A DNA stretch of 64,000 nucleotides from Lagopus muta (GCF_023343835.1 NC_064439.1:28435933-28499932), one strand, 5' to 3'; counted from the first letter of the stretch, positions 1 through 14,439 are shown. Made by a program: numbers and translations. The notes: generated by a model from the letters alone, not told the origin.

Positions 1-1467
1 ATGGGCAAGCTTGTCCCCAGCCAGCCTTCCTAATGTGTAAATAGAGATAGGCATGTTAGCTGACTTCCCAGTCTTACCGGTAATGTTCTACTTGCACTGA
101 AGGTGTTCTGCAACCAAAGCAGGTAAAAAGCATGAGATCTCTCACACTCCTGTGCCATGGGACCCCTAGCACATTGCAGAAGAAGTTAGTAAGAATGGCA
201 TCAAACTACTAAACACTTACATTAATCTGAACTAATGCTTATAGGATCTGCACAAAGAAATACCATGAGTTTTTGATACATAGGCTGTTCATTGCAAGGC
301 AATGATACCTTTCTTTGGTGCTTTTGGTAGCTGTAGCATACCTTCCTTAGGCTCAGTTAATTGACTTTGGCTGTGTTATGTTCTGATGATTTTAGTTCAC
401 AGCTCTGCTCAGCTTGGTCTTCTTACAAATGGCTGCAGCTCTGTGAAAGAGAAGGTAGGGACTGTGCTAACTAAAGGCACTGATATCAGTATGGCTATGC
501 TCTTATCGGTATGTTTTTTGTTTTCATAAGTTAGATTATGAATGTCCCTTGGGGAGACTGACTTCGCCAACTTCAGGGAATATGTAAGTAAATGTTTACT
601 TACTGAAGCTGAAATAATAGAAATTTATAAGTCACCTTTTGTAGCAGGGCTGCAGTGCTGACTGGCCACAAAATTCTCAGGTTAGTGGACCACTGGTTGG
701 ATGATTCCTCTTGTTCCCAGAAGTATTTAATATAACCTGAAGTCATGTCATTTTGCTTGCCTGTACAAGCTGCTTTAACATTCCTATAATGATGTGATCA
801 CCAGTACCTAACGCTTAGGGTTGTGATGATGTGTCAAGGTCTGAGTTACGTTCTTTCAATTTCTGAATAGTGCAGTGTTCATTTCTACACATCAGCAGGA
901 AGAATGCTCTCACCTTTGATTTCTAAGCCAGGTTTTGAGACAGAGATCTGACATGGGGCTGACATTTGTGAAAGAGAGGATAGATGTTTGACCATTCATT
1001 ATTTGTAACTGGCATTTCATAAGCACATATTTCATGTACAGACTACAGCAGTGGCTTGATGAACTTGACCTAGGTAAACGTGCCTCCTTTGATCCAAATT
1101 TTGCTTTGTTTTCACACCTTTTTGTGCTGATAGATAGCAAGCTACAAGCTAGAACCTTTCTACTTACTGTGATTTTTTTGGGGGGGGGGCATGTATTGTG
1201 GGATGTTTTTTAGCTGGGGCTAAAGGGAGGTTTTAGCTTATCACCAAAAGAAATGCTGCTTGCTCTGAAAGTTCCTACTATCTATAACATTAAGTGAATA
1301 AACTATGCATGCCTAATTACTAAAAAGTGCAGCTTTATATTTAACTATTAAATGCAATTGCAGAGGCAGTATAGCAGCTCAGCTGTCTGATAGGAGCATT
1401 ATAATCATGATCATCTGAGTTGATTGCCCTAGTGATGACATATGCTTGAAGCCATGCAGACCTGGAG
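1..1467. other. AT-rich intergenic DNA
   Basis: No supported gene. A T7-G10 run lies at about 1174-1190. The open frames here are short, lack splice or codon support and look random. Confidence 0.6.
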
Positions 1468-1690
1468 TGTAGTGGAATTGCTAAGTCACAGCTTGAACCA
1501 GTGATTGAGCACCTGGTGGGAAAGCAGGGCCAACCTAGGAGAGCTCAGGTGCATGCAGTGCTTCTGAGTGCAATTCTGCAAGGATTGGAGACAGGTTCCA
1601 CCCCTTCCCAGACCTCATTTAAGGGTTGGCAATGGAGGCAAAAGTATCTTTCTGGAGATTTCTGCGTATGTGAGTCCTTCTGAAGGAAAG
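1468..1690. repeat. Dispersed LTR-like repeat, copy A
   Basis: This stretch aligns by eye with 31716-31935 in the same orientation. Shared blocks include GAACCAnTGATTGAnCAC near the left side, AnnAGCnCAGGT in the middle, and CCCCTnCCnAGACCnCATT followed by TTTCTGGAGAT near the right side. Both copies begin near TGTnG, which could be an LTR terminus, but no clear CA end or target-site duplication was found. Copy A is diverged by small indels and base changes. It could be a solo LTR or a short non-autonomous element; the family is not identified. The 60- and 108-residue open frames across it are not considered genes. Confidence 0.6.
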
Positions 1691-4600
1691 TGGTTTGTTT
1701 CCTTTATTTCTGTGACAACTGCTGTTGTATTTGAGAGAATCCTTATTTGCTGCAGCCTGGAATCTTGCTGCTCTTCTGTTATTGTTGTGCTTTTTATTGT
1801 GTTACATGGAGTAAAGTGGGTTGAGGGCACTTTCATAAAACAGTGCTGTGTCTCTCTTCTGTTAAGATGCTCTCTGTCAGGTAGGTTGAGATGAAAAATA
1901 TTGATGATTACTGCCCATCAATAGCACCTTTTAGCGTCTAAACCTCGGCACTGGAAAACTACCAATTGCCCACGTTTTGCATTATAATGGAGGTCTAGTG
2001 AACAGTACTGTGTGTTGTTTTTATTCAAAGAAAAAAAAACCCTTCTGAAAACATCTGCTTATGCTTCTAAGGCCTGTGGTACTTCATTTGTCTTTAAATC
2101 TGCAAAATTAGTTCTAAGAGTCAGCCAGTGTCTACATGATTAAAACACTTTTTTTTTTTTTTTTTTTCTTTCCCCCAATATTTTTCAAAAGAACATGGTA
2201 CAAGGCTTTATGGAAGTGCACCATTTGTCCTCTATTCTTAAATCTCTGTTACATTAACAGCACTGGCTATAACCCAGCAAATTCTTCCCTGTTTGTCATT
2301 CTCCTTCACCTACGCCTGTAACAAATACAGTAGAAACAATTTCTCAGATGAGCATGCATTTCCTATCTCAGGAAACTTCTAAAAGTTATGGCTGCCATAT
2401 ATTGCTCAGCTTATTGGTCATGGCTGGCTGTATGTTAGCAGTGACCAGCTGCAATCTGCTTTTAATCACTCATTCTTCCTAACTGCTTAATATTTTGAAG
2501 ATCAGTTTGAGCCAGACATAGCAGGACTACCTGTGCACAGGCTGTCAGAGATGGCCTGCATGGAAAATAGTAGTTAAGCATCAAATTTAGTGATATAAAG
2601 TTCTCAGAGCACAGGCAAATAAGTGAAGGCTTCCATGGCTCCATCTCTGGCAGAGTGATAGGCTGGTGTCAAATTAAACATAGGTTAAGGGAAGAGGTAT
2701 GATATTGGTCACCTAGTGAATGCACATCTCACATAAACTATCAGGATTTTTTTCTGCGCGTAACTGATTGCAAAGAAAATGTAATCAGCTCTATAGAAAG
2801 ACATACAAAATAATATCTAGATTTCCTTTTACTGCATTTTACATTTGTAAATCTCTTTAAGATTGTTATCTGTTATGAGGGTATCTAAGATGTTGCTAGT
2901 TTAATTGGCAAGGAGCCAGAACATAATATGTAAAAGTAGTTGGTGGTCTCTTCAATTTAAAATTTCTTAAACCCTCCTGCTTAGCACTGAGCGTTGTAGA
3001 GAGGTTAAGCCTTAGCTAGAAACTGAATTTTGAGGAGAGGTCCGCAACAAAGGAATCATGAAATACCTCTACTGCTTCCTCTTAATTTGATGACAGACTC
3101 TCAGACTCTGTGGAAATAGTTAGTTTTTAAGACCAGTCTGCCTTTAATTATGCCAATAAACTCTGTATGTCTATCAGTCTATTAGGGAAAACATTGCTGG
3201 CATTGCTTTTAACACAATGTTTTTAATTTGCTTAAAGGATAGGAAAATAGAGTTAAAACAATTGTCCTCAAAACAGGACTTAAAGGATGAAAAAATAAAT
3301 GTTGAGTGTGCCAGTGGCTAGGAATGGATTTTCAGCAGTCTGACACAAGATTTTCCTTATTTTCCTGCCAAAATAATGCAATGAAATGTAGAAACATAAA
3401 TGAAACACATGCTAAAAGTAACAGGTCATGGGCCACATCCTTGAATTCCTATTAGTACCCAATAACTACATAAAACTGGGAACTGTAGACGTGGAGCCCT
3501 TATGAGCTTGCTATGGTGTACAGGAAGTCACATACAGAGTCTGGGACTTCTTAGAGAGGAAAAAGGAGCAAAAAGGGTCCACTCTCTGTGAAAGCATAAT
3601 GCAAGTCCCTACATAATTCAGACACAACAAAAACCATGTTCTTTGTCCTTGCTTTTCTTAGATGAGAATCCTCTCTTGACTGGACACACACTCAGAGTTT
3701 TGGGAGTCTTATCTTCACATGTTTATTCTGGGAGAAGGACAGGAAACATTTGCCTGCCTTGCTTTCCTGCTGCAGGACTTTCAGGGCTAGTTCAGAATAG
3801 GTCTGTGCAGCCTATGTGTGGTATGGGAAGGGAGCACATACCCCCCAGGAGGTCACTTTGCTACTCATGGACACAGCTTACTGTTTCCAGTATGGTCTAA
3901 GCCTTCTGCTACCCAACCTACTTCCAACCTGGGTTTCATCCTGGAGAAAGTCTTTGTCTCACAGGTCTCTGATGTTCATGAACAACCAGTTCCAGATAAC
4001 TTACAGGGCAAGAAATTGAGTATCTGAGCACTCGAGGCCCAGCACAATTTAAGTTTACTGTTTGTTCTTCCTCTTCTTCAGTTTATCTTTTTTTTTCATT
4101 ATAGCTATTCCCTTTTCTTCTTATGTTTCTGATATATTAAAAATCTTGTGCTCCACTGTGATTTCAGGAATTTTTCTGTTTAAAACTTGGTTTATCATTC
4201 AGTAAATAATTCTCAAGAGTTTGATGTTTTGCCTTAGCATAGGCTGAGTATGCAAATGATGTGGTGAGTTAACATTTCAGAAAATACAATTTCTAGAGGG
4301 AACCTCTTGAATGTTGTGTCTCTTGGAAGCTTATTCTGTTTGACACTAGTAAAAGGCAAAGGTCCCAGTTAAAATAAAAAAGACAGTTGTTTACATAAGC
4401 AGATCGTAGTTACTTTAATTATTGCTTTTGGCAGGATCCTAGAAGTTTAATCTTTCCTAAATCCCACAGCAATGTCTGTTGGCTAAATGATTTAGTTACA
4501 ATGAAAAAATATCCAGCCACTGCCTAACCTAACTGCAGCCTACACTACAGCAGTGTTACCCGAGATAGTTTCACTTGGATGAAACGGGAAGATTGTTCTC

Positions 4601-7600
4601 ATTTACTAATTCAGTTAGAAGCCCAAGGAACATGAGATACATATAAATCTAATTTCTTCAGCACACTAATTCAAATAGACTTTAGGTCTTTGACTTTTCA
4701 AGAACTTATTTATGTTTCCTTATGTCGGTCAGTTGTTGCAACACAATTTGCTCAATTACCTCTTTGGGAGGCCAGTTTTGTATGAACAACAACAAAAAAA
4801 TACATTCACAGTATGGGCAAAGTGGCAAAAACGAACTGTCAATTGGAAGGAACTACTCCAGCATGCATTGAAATATATTTCACTATAATGGAATTTGTAC
4901 ATCCTTAGCCTATTCTTGAAAATACAGTGCAGAATATCAGAAAGCATGGATAGGCTGCCTTTTCTGGGGCAACTGGTGAGTACGGCTAAAGCTGGGCCAT
5001 CACCTAAGGTCCAACTCCAATACCAATGGTCCAAAGGAAATTCTTTGGAGCCTCTGTGGCATTTCTTTAAAAATCTAACTTATTACTTTGAAAATCTATT
5101 TTAACTACAGAGTTAGCTGGAACATTTAATTTTTCTTGCATGAGGAGTGACTTAACATCATCAATGAATGATACCTTTGTCTTGAACTTTTTCACCTTAC
5201 CAACTTTTCTTTTTCTTTTAGCCTTTTCAGATTTAGTGGTCACACCACCAAAGCATCCAACCGTTCAATTGGCAACTGCCTGTGACTGAGTCACGTTCAT
5301 TACATGTGCTAGCACTGAGAGCAGCCAGTCTATATTCATCTAGGTTACACTGAGATCATATCTCCTCACCAGATAAAATTTTTATCACTTAATATTAAGA
5401 AGTAGACATCAGAAAAAAAAGCAAGTATCTGCAAAATATTTTATAATAATTCTCTGTGAAGAGCCTTTACTCAAAGAATGACTTAACCCCTCCTTCAGTG
5501 TTAGAGTACTAAGAATCTTTCCATTTTTGGAAGCCCCTTTTAAACACAAGACATAGAACTTATCAGTTGTGATAACTGAAGATACTTTGTAACATATGTA
5601 TATATATTTAATTTCAAAACTGGTGTACAATACGGTACATTTTACAGAAGCAGGGATCTCAGCAATATCCAGTAGAAATTATGGTTTGGATTAAGCTATT
5701 AAGTGACTTAGAGGTACTGATTTTTTTTTTGTTTTGTTTTGGTTTTAACTTTGATTATTTATTTTACTCTTTCTATTATTTAGAAGCAACACATAAATAT
5801 TGTATTTTTTTTTTCCCCAATACATGTTGCATTAGTGGATGCTCTTGAATCATTTTAGTGAACCCCGGCATAAGAATAGAGGAAATATATTCCACATACA
5901 ACCCTACAGCAAGAATTCATACTTTGTGTTAGAAATGATGTTGTAGATAGTGTTAACATCCTTTTTGGTACTGTAAGAGAAAAGGAGAATGTGTATGGAG
6001 GTTAAAGGGAATAAATAAAATGGACTAAGCTTTTTCTTTCACATTAAAAATTGGATCTAACTCTTTTCAAAATGCCTTTTGGGCTATTGGATATAGATGT
6101 CCTGACAGCTGCAGATGTAGTCATAGCAGTATTAGAAAAATACAGTTTTTTCTTCCAAAGTTCAAGACCTGAGCACTGCCTAAAAAGGGAGACATGCCTT
6201 CAAGCATTGAACTTTTGATATTCTTCTGACTTTAATGCATACCAACACTTGGAGTTCAAAGAATGGATTTAGTTACCCAAGGAAAAAAAAAAAAAACAAC
6301 GTTCGTTTCAACCATGATTATGTAACAGTGAGCAATACAACGTAACTTTTACTTGGGAAACCTTGAAAATGCCTGTCTGTTGTGCTTTTCCTTTTGGAGT
6401 GAAGTGGTGTAGGGACAAAAGATCGTTATTTTCAATCCTCTGAAACATTTCAAAGTGAGCAAACATTTCTGAAATGTAAAAGCAGAGATCTATAGCAGGT
6501 AGCAACATGAATGCCTTCAACCACCTATACTATGTAGTTCCACACTGAGAGTGATGGCTATCTACCCATATATGCATATCAGTCCAGATATACATAGCCA
6601 CTCATTTTATCTGGGTCGTTGTTGAGGTGCTCTGTGCACGGCTGGAGCCAGAGGTGCATTTCTGGGGCTGGCAGGGGAGTAAGCTAGTGTTCAGTCTATT
6701 TTGGGAAAATTTGAGGCTGCCCTATGTTTCAGTCAGCATCAGCTCTGCTAAGATTGCAGTTGTATGCTTTTGTCCAGATGAAATGCATGCTGTTGGGTTT
6801 GTTTTTTCTTGTTCTCAGCTGAGCACTATCAGGCAGCCCAAAGCTCTGATGCAGCACGTGAAGCAGTCACACAAAGACTAGAGCTGCACAGGGAAGTGCA
6901 TTGGCCCTCCTGTTTTTCAGTAGTGGTACAGATTGTTGTAATGTTGATAAGGCTGCAGAAGTAGAACCTTAAAGGTAACTTCTTCTACATTCCAGAATTT
7001 GGGAAGATGAAAGAGACCAATGATCTTTTTTTAAAAAACGAGGCCATTGAAGGGTTACCAGGTCTGACTGTAACCATCAAGCATTTCTGTAGATCAGAAA
7101 TGGGTTAATGAGTTTTTACGCAGCCTGGCAAACAAACAAAGCTAGGCCTATAGAAGACCATTACACAATAATGATGTTGCCTCGATCGTGTGGAATATAT
7201 AAGTAAGCCTCATTGAGACAAATGCCACATCATTATCACTTTAACTAGAAATTGTCCTTACCTCAGAAAACAGTCCTTAACTCAAAAAGCAAGAAAGAAA
7301 TTTTTAGTATTTTATAGTTGCATTTACAGTGCTTAATCTTGGAAAATGAAACAACAACAAAAACAAACAAAACACCAAACCAAGGCATTCTTCCTAGCAG
7401 TAAGTGAGGGAACGTTTCACAACAGGAATGTACTATTCACTCTCCCTTTTGAGCATGCAAATATTATTGAGAGGACTCAGAGTGTGGCCTGTTCACTCAG
7501 AAGTACTAAATCCTGCTTAATCCTTATTTCTATGAGTGCAAGTATCTTTCTTTGGAAGAAAACAATGATAAAAAAAATATGTGATTTACCAAAGATTGAA

Positions 7601-8811
7601 TGGACTACTTACCTAATGTAGAATGTTTCCAGGTTCTGAATTACAGTAAAGCCTTTGTTTTGCTGAATCCAATTGATTTCAGGTGAATTAGTTAAAGTTT
7701 CCATTTGTTTTAAAAATCAGTTATCTAAAATATGCTTAATATTTGACACGTGGAGGCTTCAAGGGAGTTTGAATATAAAGCAAGTTTGGCATCCAGCTGG
7801 ACCACTGAGCCTGCTGGCCACATTTGCAGTAATAATTGGGTTCCTTTTTGCTCATTTGGCAACATACTGGGTCTTTGAAGTCTATATTTTCTCTCAGCAT
7901 CTCTCTCCAAGTTACTAAAAGGCTCTGCTCCAGCTTTGACTCCAGGTCTCTCACATGGGGCTCTCACTGGTTTGCCACATGTTCTTCACTCGTTGTCAGT
8001 ACCTGTGTAGCAGAGACCCAAAGTCCTGAACATGTCAGCCAAAACCTGGATGAAAACCACTGGTTTCCATAATGCTGGTTCTTAATCTACTCTGGGGTTG
8101 GGCAAATACTCTTTTCCTTGGTTTCCTGATCAATTAAAGGAGTATCTTAACGTACATAGTTTTGGAGATAAACACATAAATTGTGTGGAAAAATGTTCTA
8201 TCTCAGCACCTTGGAAGATGACTCCAGCTTCAGACATTGGCCCTTACCTGTCTAGCTACACAGAGTTAATAAAAGTAACTTTTCTGGCACCAGAGGCCAG
8301 AAATTGATATGACCTGACCTTCCTGTAACTTTTTATCCCACTTTGGAAATACCTATCTAGTCTATTTATTCTTCTTTATTATCTATGTATCTATTATTGT
8401 TTATTATTATTCTGGATCATTCCTTTTATATCAAGTGGACTTAGACTTCAAAAAAGAGAGGAAGTAAGCATTTTCTTATTTTTCAGATAAGAAGTGCTAA
8501 ATCCAAAAGCAGGCAGTGAAGCCTTTTGTGGAAATATTTCACTATGTATTTATTTGTATATGCACATATAGGCATACAGATATAAGATTACAGGAAAATT
8601 ATTGACACAGGTTATATAAGACAAATGAACATCCCAGGCCTTCATGTGGCCCTCATATTTATTATATTCTGATATACTTAAGAGTTACAGATGTGTACTG
8701 TTTCTTGTTGAAATGCAGTTTGCTTTCATAAATACCCATGATTTTTAATTCTTAGTGAATGGGGGAAAAGTATAAACAGAAAGTTCCAGAAATATTTCCC
8801 TAGTAATTTTC

Positions 8812-8846
<35 letters not shown>

Positions 8847-9705
8847 CCCCAATTTAAACCAATACAGTGTAACAGTAATGAATTCCTGAAGCATGGTATT
8901 CATGGTTGTTTTGAATCATAACAGGTTGGTTGTCTCTAAGTGCATTATCATTAAGTTCCTGTCTTATTATGGCACCAATGTTAATGGAACACTCTACATA
9001 ATCTCAAGTGTTTGGAACAGGGAGAGTGAAGTCATTACCTAGAGTTAAGGAGGAAGTGTTTCACTGGACGAAAGCCACCATATTTAGCCTTGTATCTGGT
9101 TTGCTAAAACTTCTTCCTGTAAAAAAAAGAAGAAACAAACAAAAAAAACTACACAGAAACAAAAGGAGTTTTGATTTGGCAAGGAGGCTGAGAGCAAGTA
9201 GAATTTCCAGTGAGAGCATGTCACTGTGCATAGCTTAGCCTGGAGAGTAGGTTTTACTCTCCTCTTGGAAGACAGAAGTTTAAATTACATTTCTCTTTTT
9301 TTCTTTTTCCCCACAAAGATTTTCTCACCTCACTGTGAATTGAAACAGTATAGATTTCTAGTATAGAATTCTCAAATACCAAGTTTACAGTAAAAGTTCT
9401 TCCAAGTAGGGTGCTGAGTTTTCTGAGTTTCTTTGCCATTTAATTTCAATGAGTTCGTTCTGTGCTGACACAGAAAGAGATTTCAAGACACATTTTCTAT
9501 GTGACAAAGAATTGTCATGCAAGTCTATCTAGTAATTTGCAAACCTTAGCCAACAATGAGAACAGGAGCTCTAAAACAGAAATTATACATTAAAGCAATA
9601 CTATGGTAAGGTAATTTCTTACAAAAACGTGGTTTGTAAAATGTTTGTTTTTGTCATTGTTTATTAAGAAACTACTTTTCATCAGTCTTACTTATTCTTT
9701 TACAG
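1691..9705. other. AT-rich intergenic DNA
   Basis: No gene recognised over about 8 kb. Open frames are under 95 codons and show no protein family signature. Poly-T tracts lie near 2149-2167 and 8816-8846, and there is a poly-A tract near 6282-6295. No interspersed repeat was recognised by eye, though old degraded copies could be missed. Confidence 0.5.
8816..8846. repeat. Poly-T homopolymer (31 nt)
   Basis: An uninterrupted run of about 31 T. It may be a slippage-prone site or the A-tail of an old retrotransposon on the minus strand, but no element body was recognised next to it. Confidence 0.9.
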
Positions 9706-9758
9706 AGATAGACAGACCTGTCTGGAAAAGAAAAAGGAGATCACTAAGTGATTTACAG
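9706..9758 (+). other. Candidate non-annotated exon (53 bp)
   Basis: A pyrimidine-rich tract ending CTTTTACAG lies directly before the segment, and a perfect CAG|GTAAGT donor directly follows it. One of the three frames is open through the segment and reads IDRPVWKRKRRSLSDLQ; the other two carry stops. No protein family is recognised, so a non-coding RNA exon is as likely as a coding one. Chance pairs of splice consensuses occur in AT-rich DNA, so this is only a candidate. Confidence 0.25.
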
Positions 9759-9944
9759 GTAAGTCTAAAGTATATGCATGACTTCAGAATAACTTATAAA
9801 ATTCAACATGTACAGGACCAGTATAAAATGTCTTCAACATACCAAGCCAGAAAGTTTTAGCAAAATGTTTTCTTTGGAGATAGTTGTCAGAGCCCAAAAC
9901 AGATCAATTAAAGTATTTTGGATGCCACTTCAGATCCCTGTCTT

Positions 9945-10510
9945 TGGAGCAGATAAATCTGTGGTGTGCCCTTGTGGCCAAGAAGGGCCGTGGTATCCCA
10001 GGGTGCATTAAAAAGAGCATGAATAGCTCTACCCTGGTGAGGCCACATCTGGAGCTTTGTGTCCAATTCTGGGATCCTCAGATCAAGATAGGGAACTTCT
10101 AGCGAAAGTCCAGTGGGTGGCCACAAAGATCAATATGGACCTGGAGCATCTCCCTTATGAGGAAAGGCTGTGAGACCTGGGACTGTTCAGCCTGGAGAAA
10201 ACTGAGAAGAGATCTTATCAGTGCCTACTATTATCTATAGGATGGGATGCCCACTGACAGAACAAGGGGTGATGAGCACAAACTGGAGCACAGAAAGTTT
10301 CATAAGATCATGAGAAAAAACATCTTTACTTTGAGAGTGATAGAGCTCTGGAACAAGCTGCCCAGAAAAGTCATGGGGCCTCCTTCTCTGGAGTTACTCA
10401 AAACCACCAGGATGCTTTCCTATGTGACATACTGTAGGGAACCCACTATAATAGGGAGTTGAACTAGGTGATCTCGAGAGGTCCCTTCCGACCCTTACAA
10501 TTTTGTGATT
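9945..10510 (+). mobile_element. CR1 LINE fragment, 3' end
   Basis: Sense-strand CR1 non-LTR retrotransposon, 5'-truncated. Typical phrases are GTGCCCTTGTGGCCAAGAAGG, the 'GGTGAGGCCACATCTGGAG' block from the end of the reverse-transcriptase ORF, 'GGAACAAGCTGCCCAG' and the terminal 'GATCTCGAGAGGTCCCTTCC', ending TTTGTGATT. The reading frame is broken, so the copy is dead. Open frames of 67-72 codons here are CR1 relics. Confidence 0.93.
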
Positions 10511-13500
10511 TTTTTTTGTTGACAAGAAAGCTGGTCTCACTATTAGTGAATAAGAGGTTTACAGTTCATTGATTTAATCTAGTTGGGATGTAAATGACAT
10601 TAAAAAAACAAAACAAAACAAGACAAAACAGAAAAAAAAACCCAAAACTCAGAACATTTTTTACAAACCAGAATATTACTTCCTAGTACTGAGCTATTTC
10701 TTGTTCTAGTGGTTTCAGCAGTCAAGAAAATTCAGTAAAAACTTCAAAAATAACTTCAGTCAGAAGGTTCAGTAAAAACCCATCAACCACTTTACACAAA
10801 TGAAGGTGCAGAGTGTGGTATAGTTCAAGTCACTTAGCAGAACCAATTTAAAAGTTTTGCAGAAGACAGATTGGAAACTGCAGATCATGTTGTCATTTTC
10901 TAATGTGATTTCTAGCTGGCTCCTGATAACTCAGAACTGTAGAACTTAATGACGATGTCAAGAAAACCTGTTCTACCCAGTTATTTTCACAGACAATAGC
11001 AGTCATAGCAGCAAAGCAATATTGTGACTAATGCTGTTTTGGTTGTAGTGATGTTGTGGTAGGAAGTGGGTGTCAAGTTCTCCTGGTAACAAATGGGGGA
11101 TAAATGACACACTGAGTCATCAATGAATAATTATTAGATTTTTGCTGATTTTTAGGTTTTGTTTCCAGATTCTAAAATTATAATGGTTTTAAGATGATCG
11201 ATGAAGATGAACACTTAACAGCGTTCACAAGTGTGTGCTAGTAGTCAGATTATTAGTAGATCTCCTAATGCTATGAAAACAGGAATTTTAAATACATTTT
11301 TTACTTCTTTCAGCTAAAATCATTCAGCATTAAAGGATGCCCTTCTTCTTTGTAGGAAAAACAAAACAAAACAAAACAAAAAAAACCTAGAAAATGAAGG
11401 TAAAAGTATGAACTTTTGGTGGCCAGCAGCAGAACCACTGAGTTCAGTACATTTCAAGGAGGTCTGGATTTCATTTGCTAAGCTTACAGGAGCTCATACC
11501 CTGCAAGCACATGCTGTACAGCATGCCATACAGAAAAATGGATTACTGTCTTTTACTGTGGAAAAAAATAGATTTCTATAATCAATCAATATAAAATGAT
11601 AGCATATTCTAACGTGAACAGCTAGGAACTCCCTCAAATTTAGACAGTGCCACAACTGAAAGCAGGAAATAACAGGTTGCTAAAGAGAACAGTAAAGCTA
11701 TCTACTTAGTGTGTGTGTGTTTACATATAAATATATAGGTTCATTACGTACATATAGAGTCATTATCCACCTCAATGACCATAAGGAAAACTGAAGCCCA
11801 AAATTCCCCATTGGTAAAGCCCCAGACAACTGTGCCTGAAATTAGCAGTAAGGGTGAAGTTATGTTGATTCAAAGGCTGAGTAACGAAGCTTGACTTTGG
11901 TCAGCTGCCTAAATTTTTGCTGATTCCTGATACACACCACCAGCCACTCGGTGTAGCATTTTTGTACATTATGGAGCTTCAGCTGTCCTAGAAATCACAC
12001 CACTGCAGCTTCATCTGTTACTTTTCTTGAACTACTGAGATTAGTTCTCCCAATAGCAGATAACTCCTCCATGTGTTATAGGCATCTAAATCCTCACAGA
12101 GCTGGATTAATAAAAAAAATAGAATGTCTGTTTATGCTGCAGACTCCAGATCTATTTCTATCAGTAACATTACTGTAAGTACTATTTTTCCCCATGTATT
12201 TAAGGTCTAATAACTGTTTAATGCTAAATCTATATATTAGAAGATAGATCTAACCTGGTCTAAATTGAATAAATATTTTAGGATACATTCACATTTCAGA
12301 GAGCAACATAAACCATCTACTTCCAATGACTTTTACAGCCAGTTTTTCAAAAGATTAAAATTATATGGACATAAAACTGTGATTTTTTTGCATGTATGTA
12401 TGAAGACGTGCCTCTTACTGGGATGTAGACACCTGCTTCTAGGCACAAACATGATCCAGCATTGGATGGATAGGAAACTGAATTCAGATGCTACCTATCA
12501 CCCTGAAAAGGTAGATACATTCAACCTACAGCTAAAATTGACATTTTGGCATCTGGGCTACAGCTTATACAGTAATCTAGTGTTGTAACTGTATCACTGA
12601 ATAAGTGTCATGGGTTCCAGGCTTTATTGTAGCCTATGAAGGACTGACCTCACACCTTACAAGACTGTCCAAACTATCAGGCCCTAGCACAGTTTCTTCA
12701 TCTTTCCATTTTTTCCTTTGAAGCTGGACCAGAAGTGCTTGTGGAGAATCATTGGAAATCAATTAGGGTCCTCGATATTGAGGAAGGATGAGAAGAAGAA
12801 ACTGGAGTTCATAGGCTCTAATTCTATTCCCCAGACTTTTTCTTTTTAAATGTAATAATGTAAAATGTGTTTGTGAGTGCTATTTTGGAAAACATGTTCT
12901 GCCCCTCTCTTTTTCCCTTCAGCAAAACTTCTCTAATAATTTATTAGCGTTTATTAGCTTACTGTAGAAACAGGCTGTGCTTGTGCTGTTTTCTTTACAT
13001 ATTTACTCTCAGAAGAAAGCTAGGCAAGATGGCTCATGTACAGGTTGACATGCCTAAAATTTATTTTTATGTCTTTAGTTATCTATCAAAAATTAACTGG
13101 AGTTCTTTAAAATTGTCTGTATGCTCAAAGAGATAGAAAAAAACTGGGATATGTGGATTGGGCCTTCCTTCTTGGGTCTCCATTCACAGGCTGTACAGGG
13201 AATGTAAGCACCTATACTGAGACACTTTCCTGGGACGAGGAAGTTAAAACAGTGTTAAGACAGAACTGAAATGAGACCCTGAGTTAGGAGCTGGCTTTCA
13301 CCCTATCAATTTTTGCTGAAGGTGCCCAGAGCTGGTGGGAGTGGTTGGCACTGTATGTCTCAGCAATCCAGTATAGTTCAGAATTACTCAGGAGAATTGG
13401 ACAGTCCCAGTTTGAGCCAAAGTGAAGTTTCACTTACTCTGGAGCAATTGTAAGAAAAATGTTGTAAGATTTGTATTTGTAACCCAAACATTTGTATTCA

Positions 13501-14429
13501 GCATTTACATATTGTTAAATACCGTAAGTGCTTATCCAGACACTTAAATTTCAGAAGTACAGTTTCTGCTTTTACAGACTAATCCGTCTCTAGAACAGTA
13601 TCTTTCTGTTGTGATATTTTGCAATATATTGTTCTAATTTTTTTGCTTCTACTTCCTCAATTAAGGAGCAAAATAAAAAATGATACCTTGGGAGATTAGG
13701 AAGTTATTAAGAAGAGAAACTTACACAGAAAAGGAACTTCTTGTTCCTTGTAGATGCCAAAATCAAACAGAAGACATCTAATTTTTTCTTCTTGGCTACA
13801 GCATATCTGTACATTTTAGTATTCTTTATTTTCCGCTACAGGAACTGACTGAACATTGTCCTTATGTTTACCCTCTTCAAACAAAGCCCCATACAGACTT
13901 TTCCAGACAGATGTTTTTATTTCGCAGTTGCACCTCTACATTTCACCTGGACAGATTCTCTTCAGTATTTCATCAGTGCCACAGGTGGAGATCATTTGCT
14001 ATGATTTCAAAGTTATTATTGTTTCAGTTTGCAGATGAGAGAGAACAGATAAGCTATTAATGTCCCTGAAGGGAAATTATTTTCTCTTGTTCCAGCAATG
14101 AGTCAGCAACATGTAATGATGTATGTGATCATCTCATTGCAGGAATTTTCAGACAACTGTACACAGGGTGTTAACTTGTTTGCTGTGTTTTATCTATTTC
14201 ATATTGAATTATTGCATTTAGAAAATCCTTCTGTCTTGAAAGAGCAGCGTAACAGAATTGTACAAAAGAGTGGTTTTTGTGTGTAGTGTAAAAGAATTTA
14301 ATTTATTTTACCCAAGCTTTGACATACCTTTACTCTCTGAATTTATTTATAGTTACACACATCTGCTGTGTGTTTTAATTCAGGTGGGTTTTTTTTTGTT
14401 TTTTTTTTTCTCCTGTTCTTTCTACCTTG
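10511..14429. other. AT-rich intergenic DNA
   Basis: No gene recognised. The only open frame above 100 codons (12265-12588, +) has no family signature, no promoter or splice context and AT-rich codon use like its surroundings. Short A-rich stretches with AAAAC units lie near 10602-10640 and 11356-11387. Confidence 0.5.
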
Positions 14430-14439
14430 CACCTCTCAG

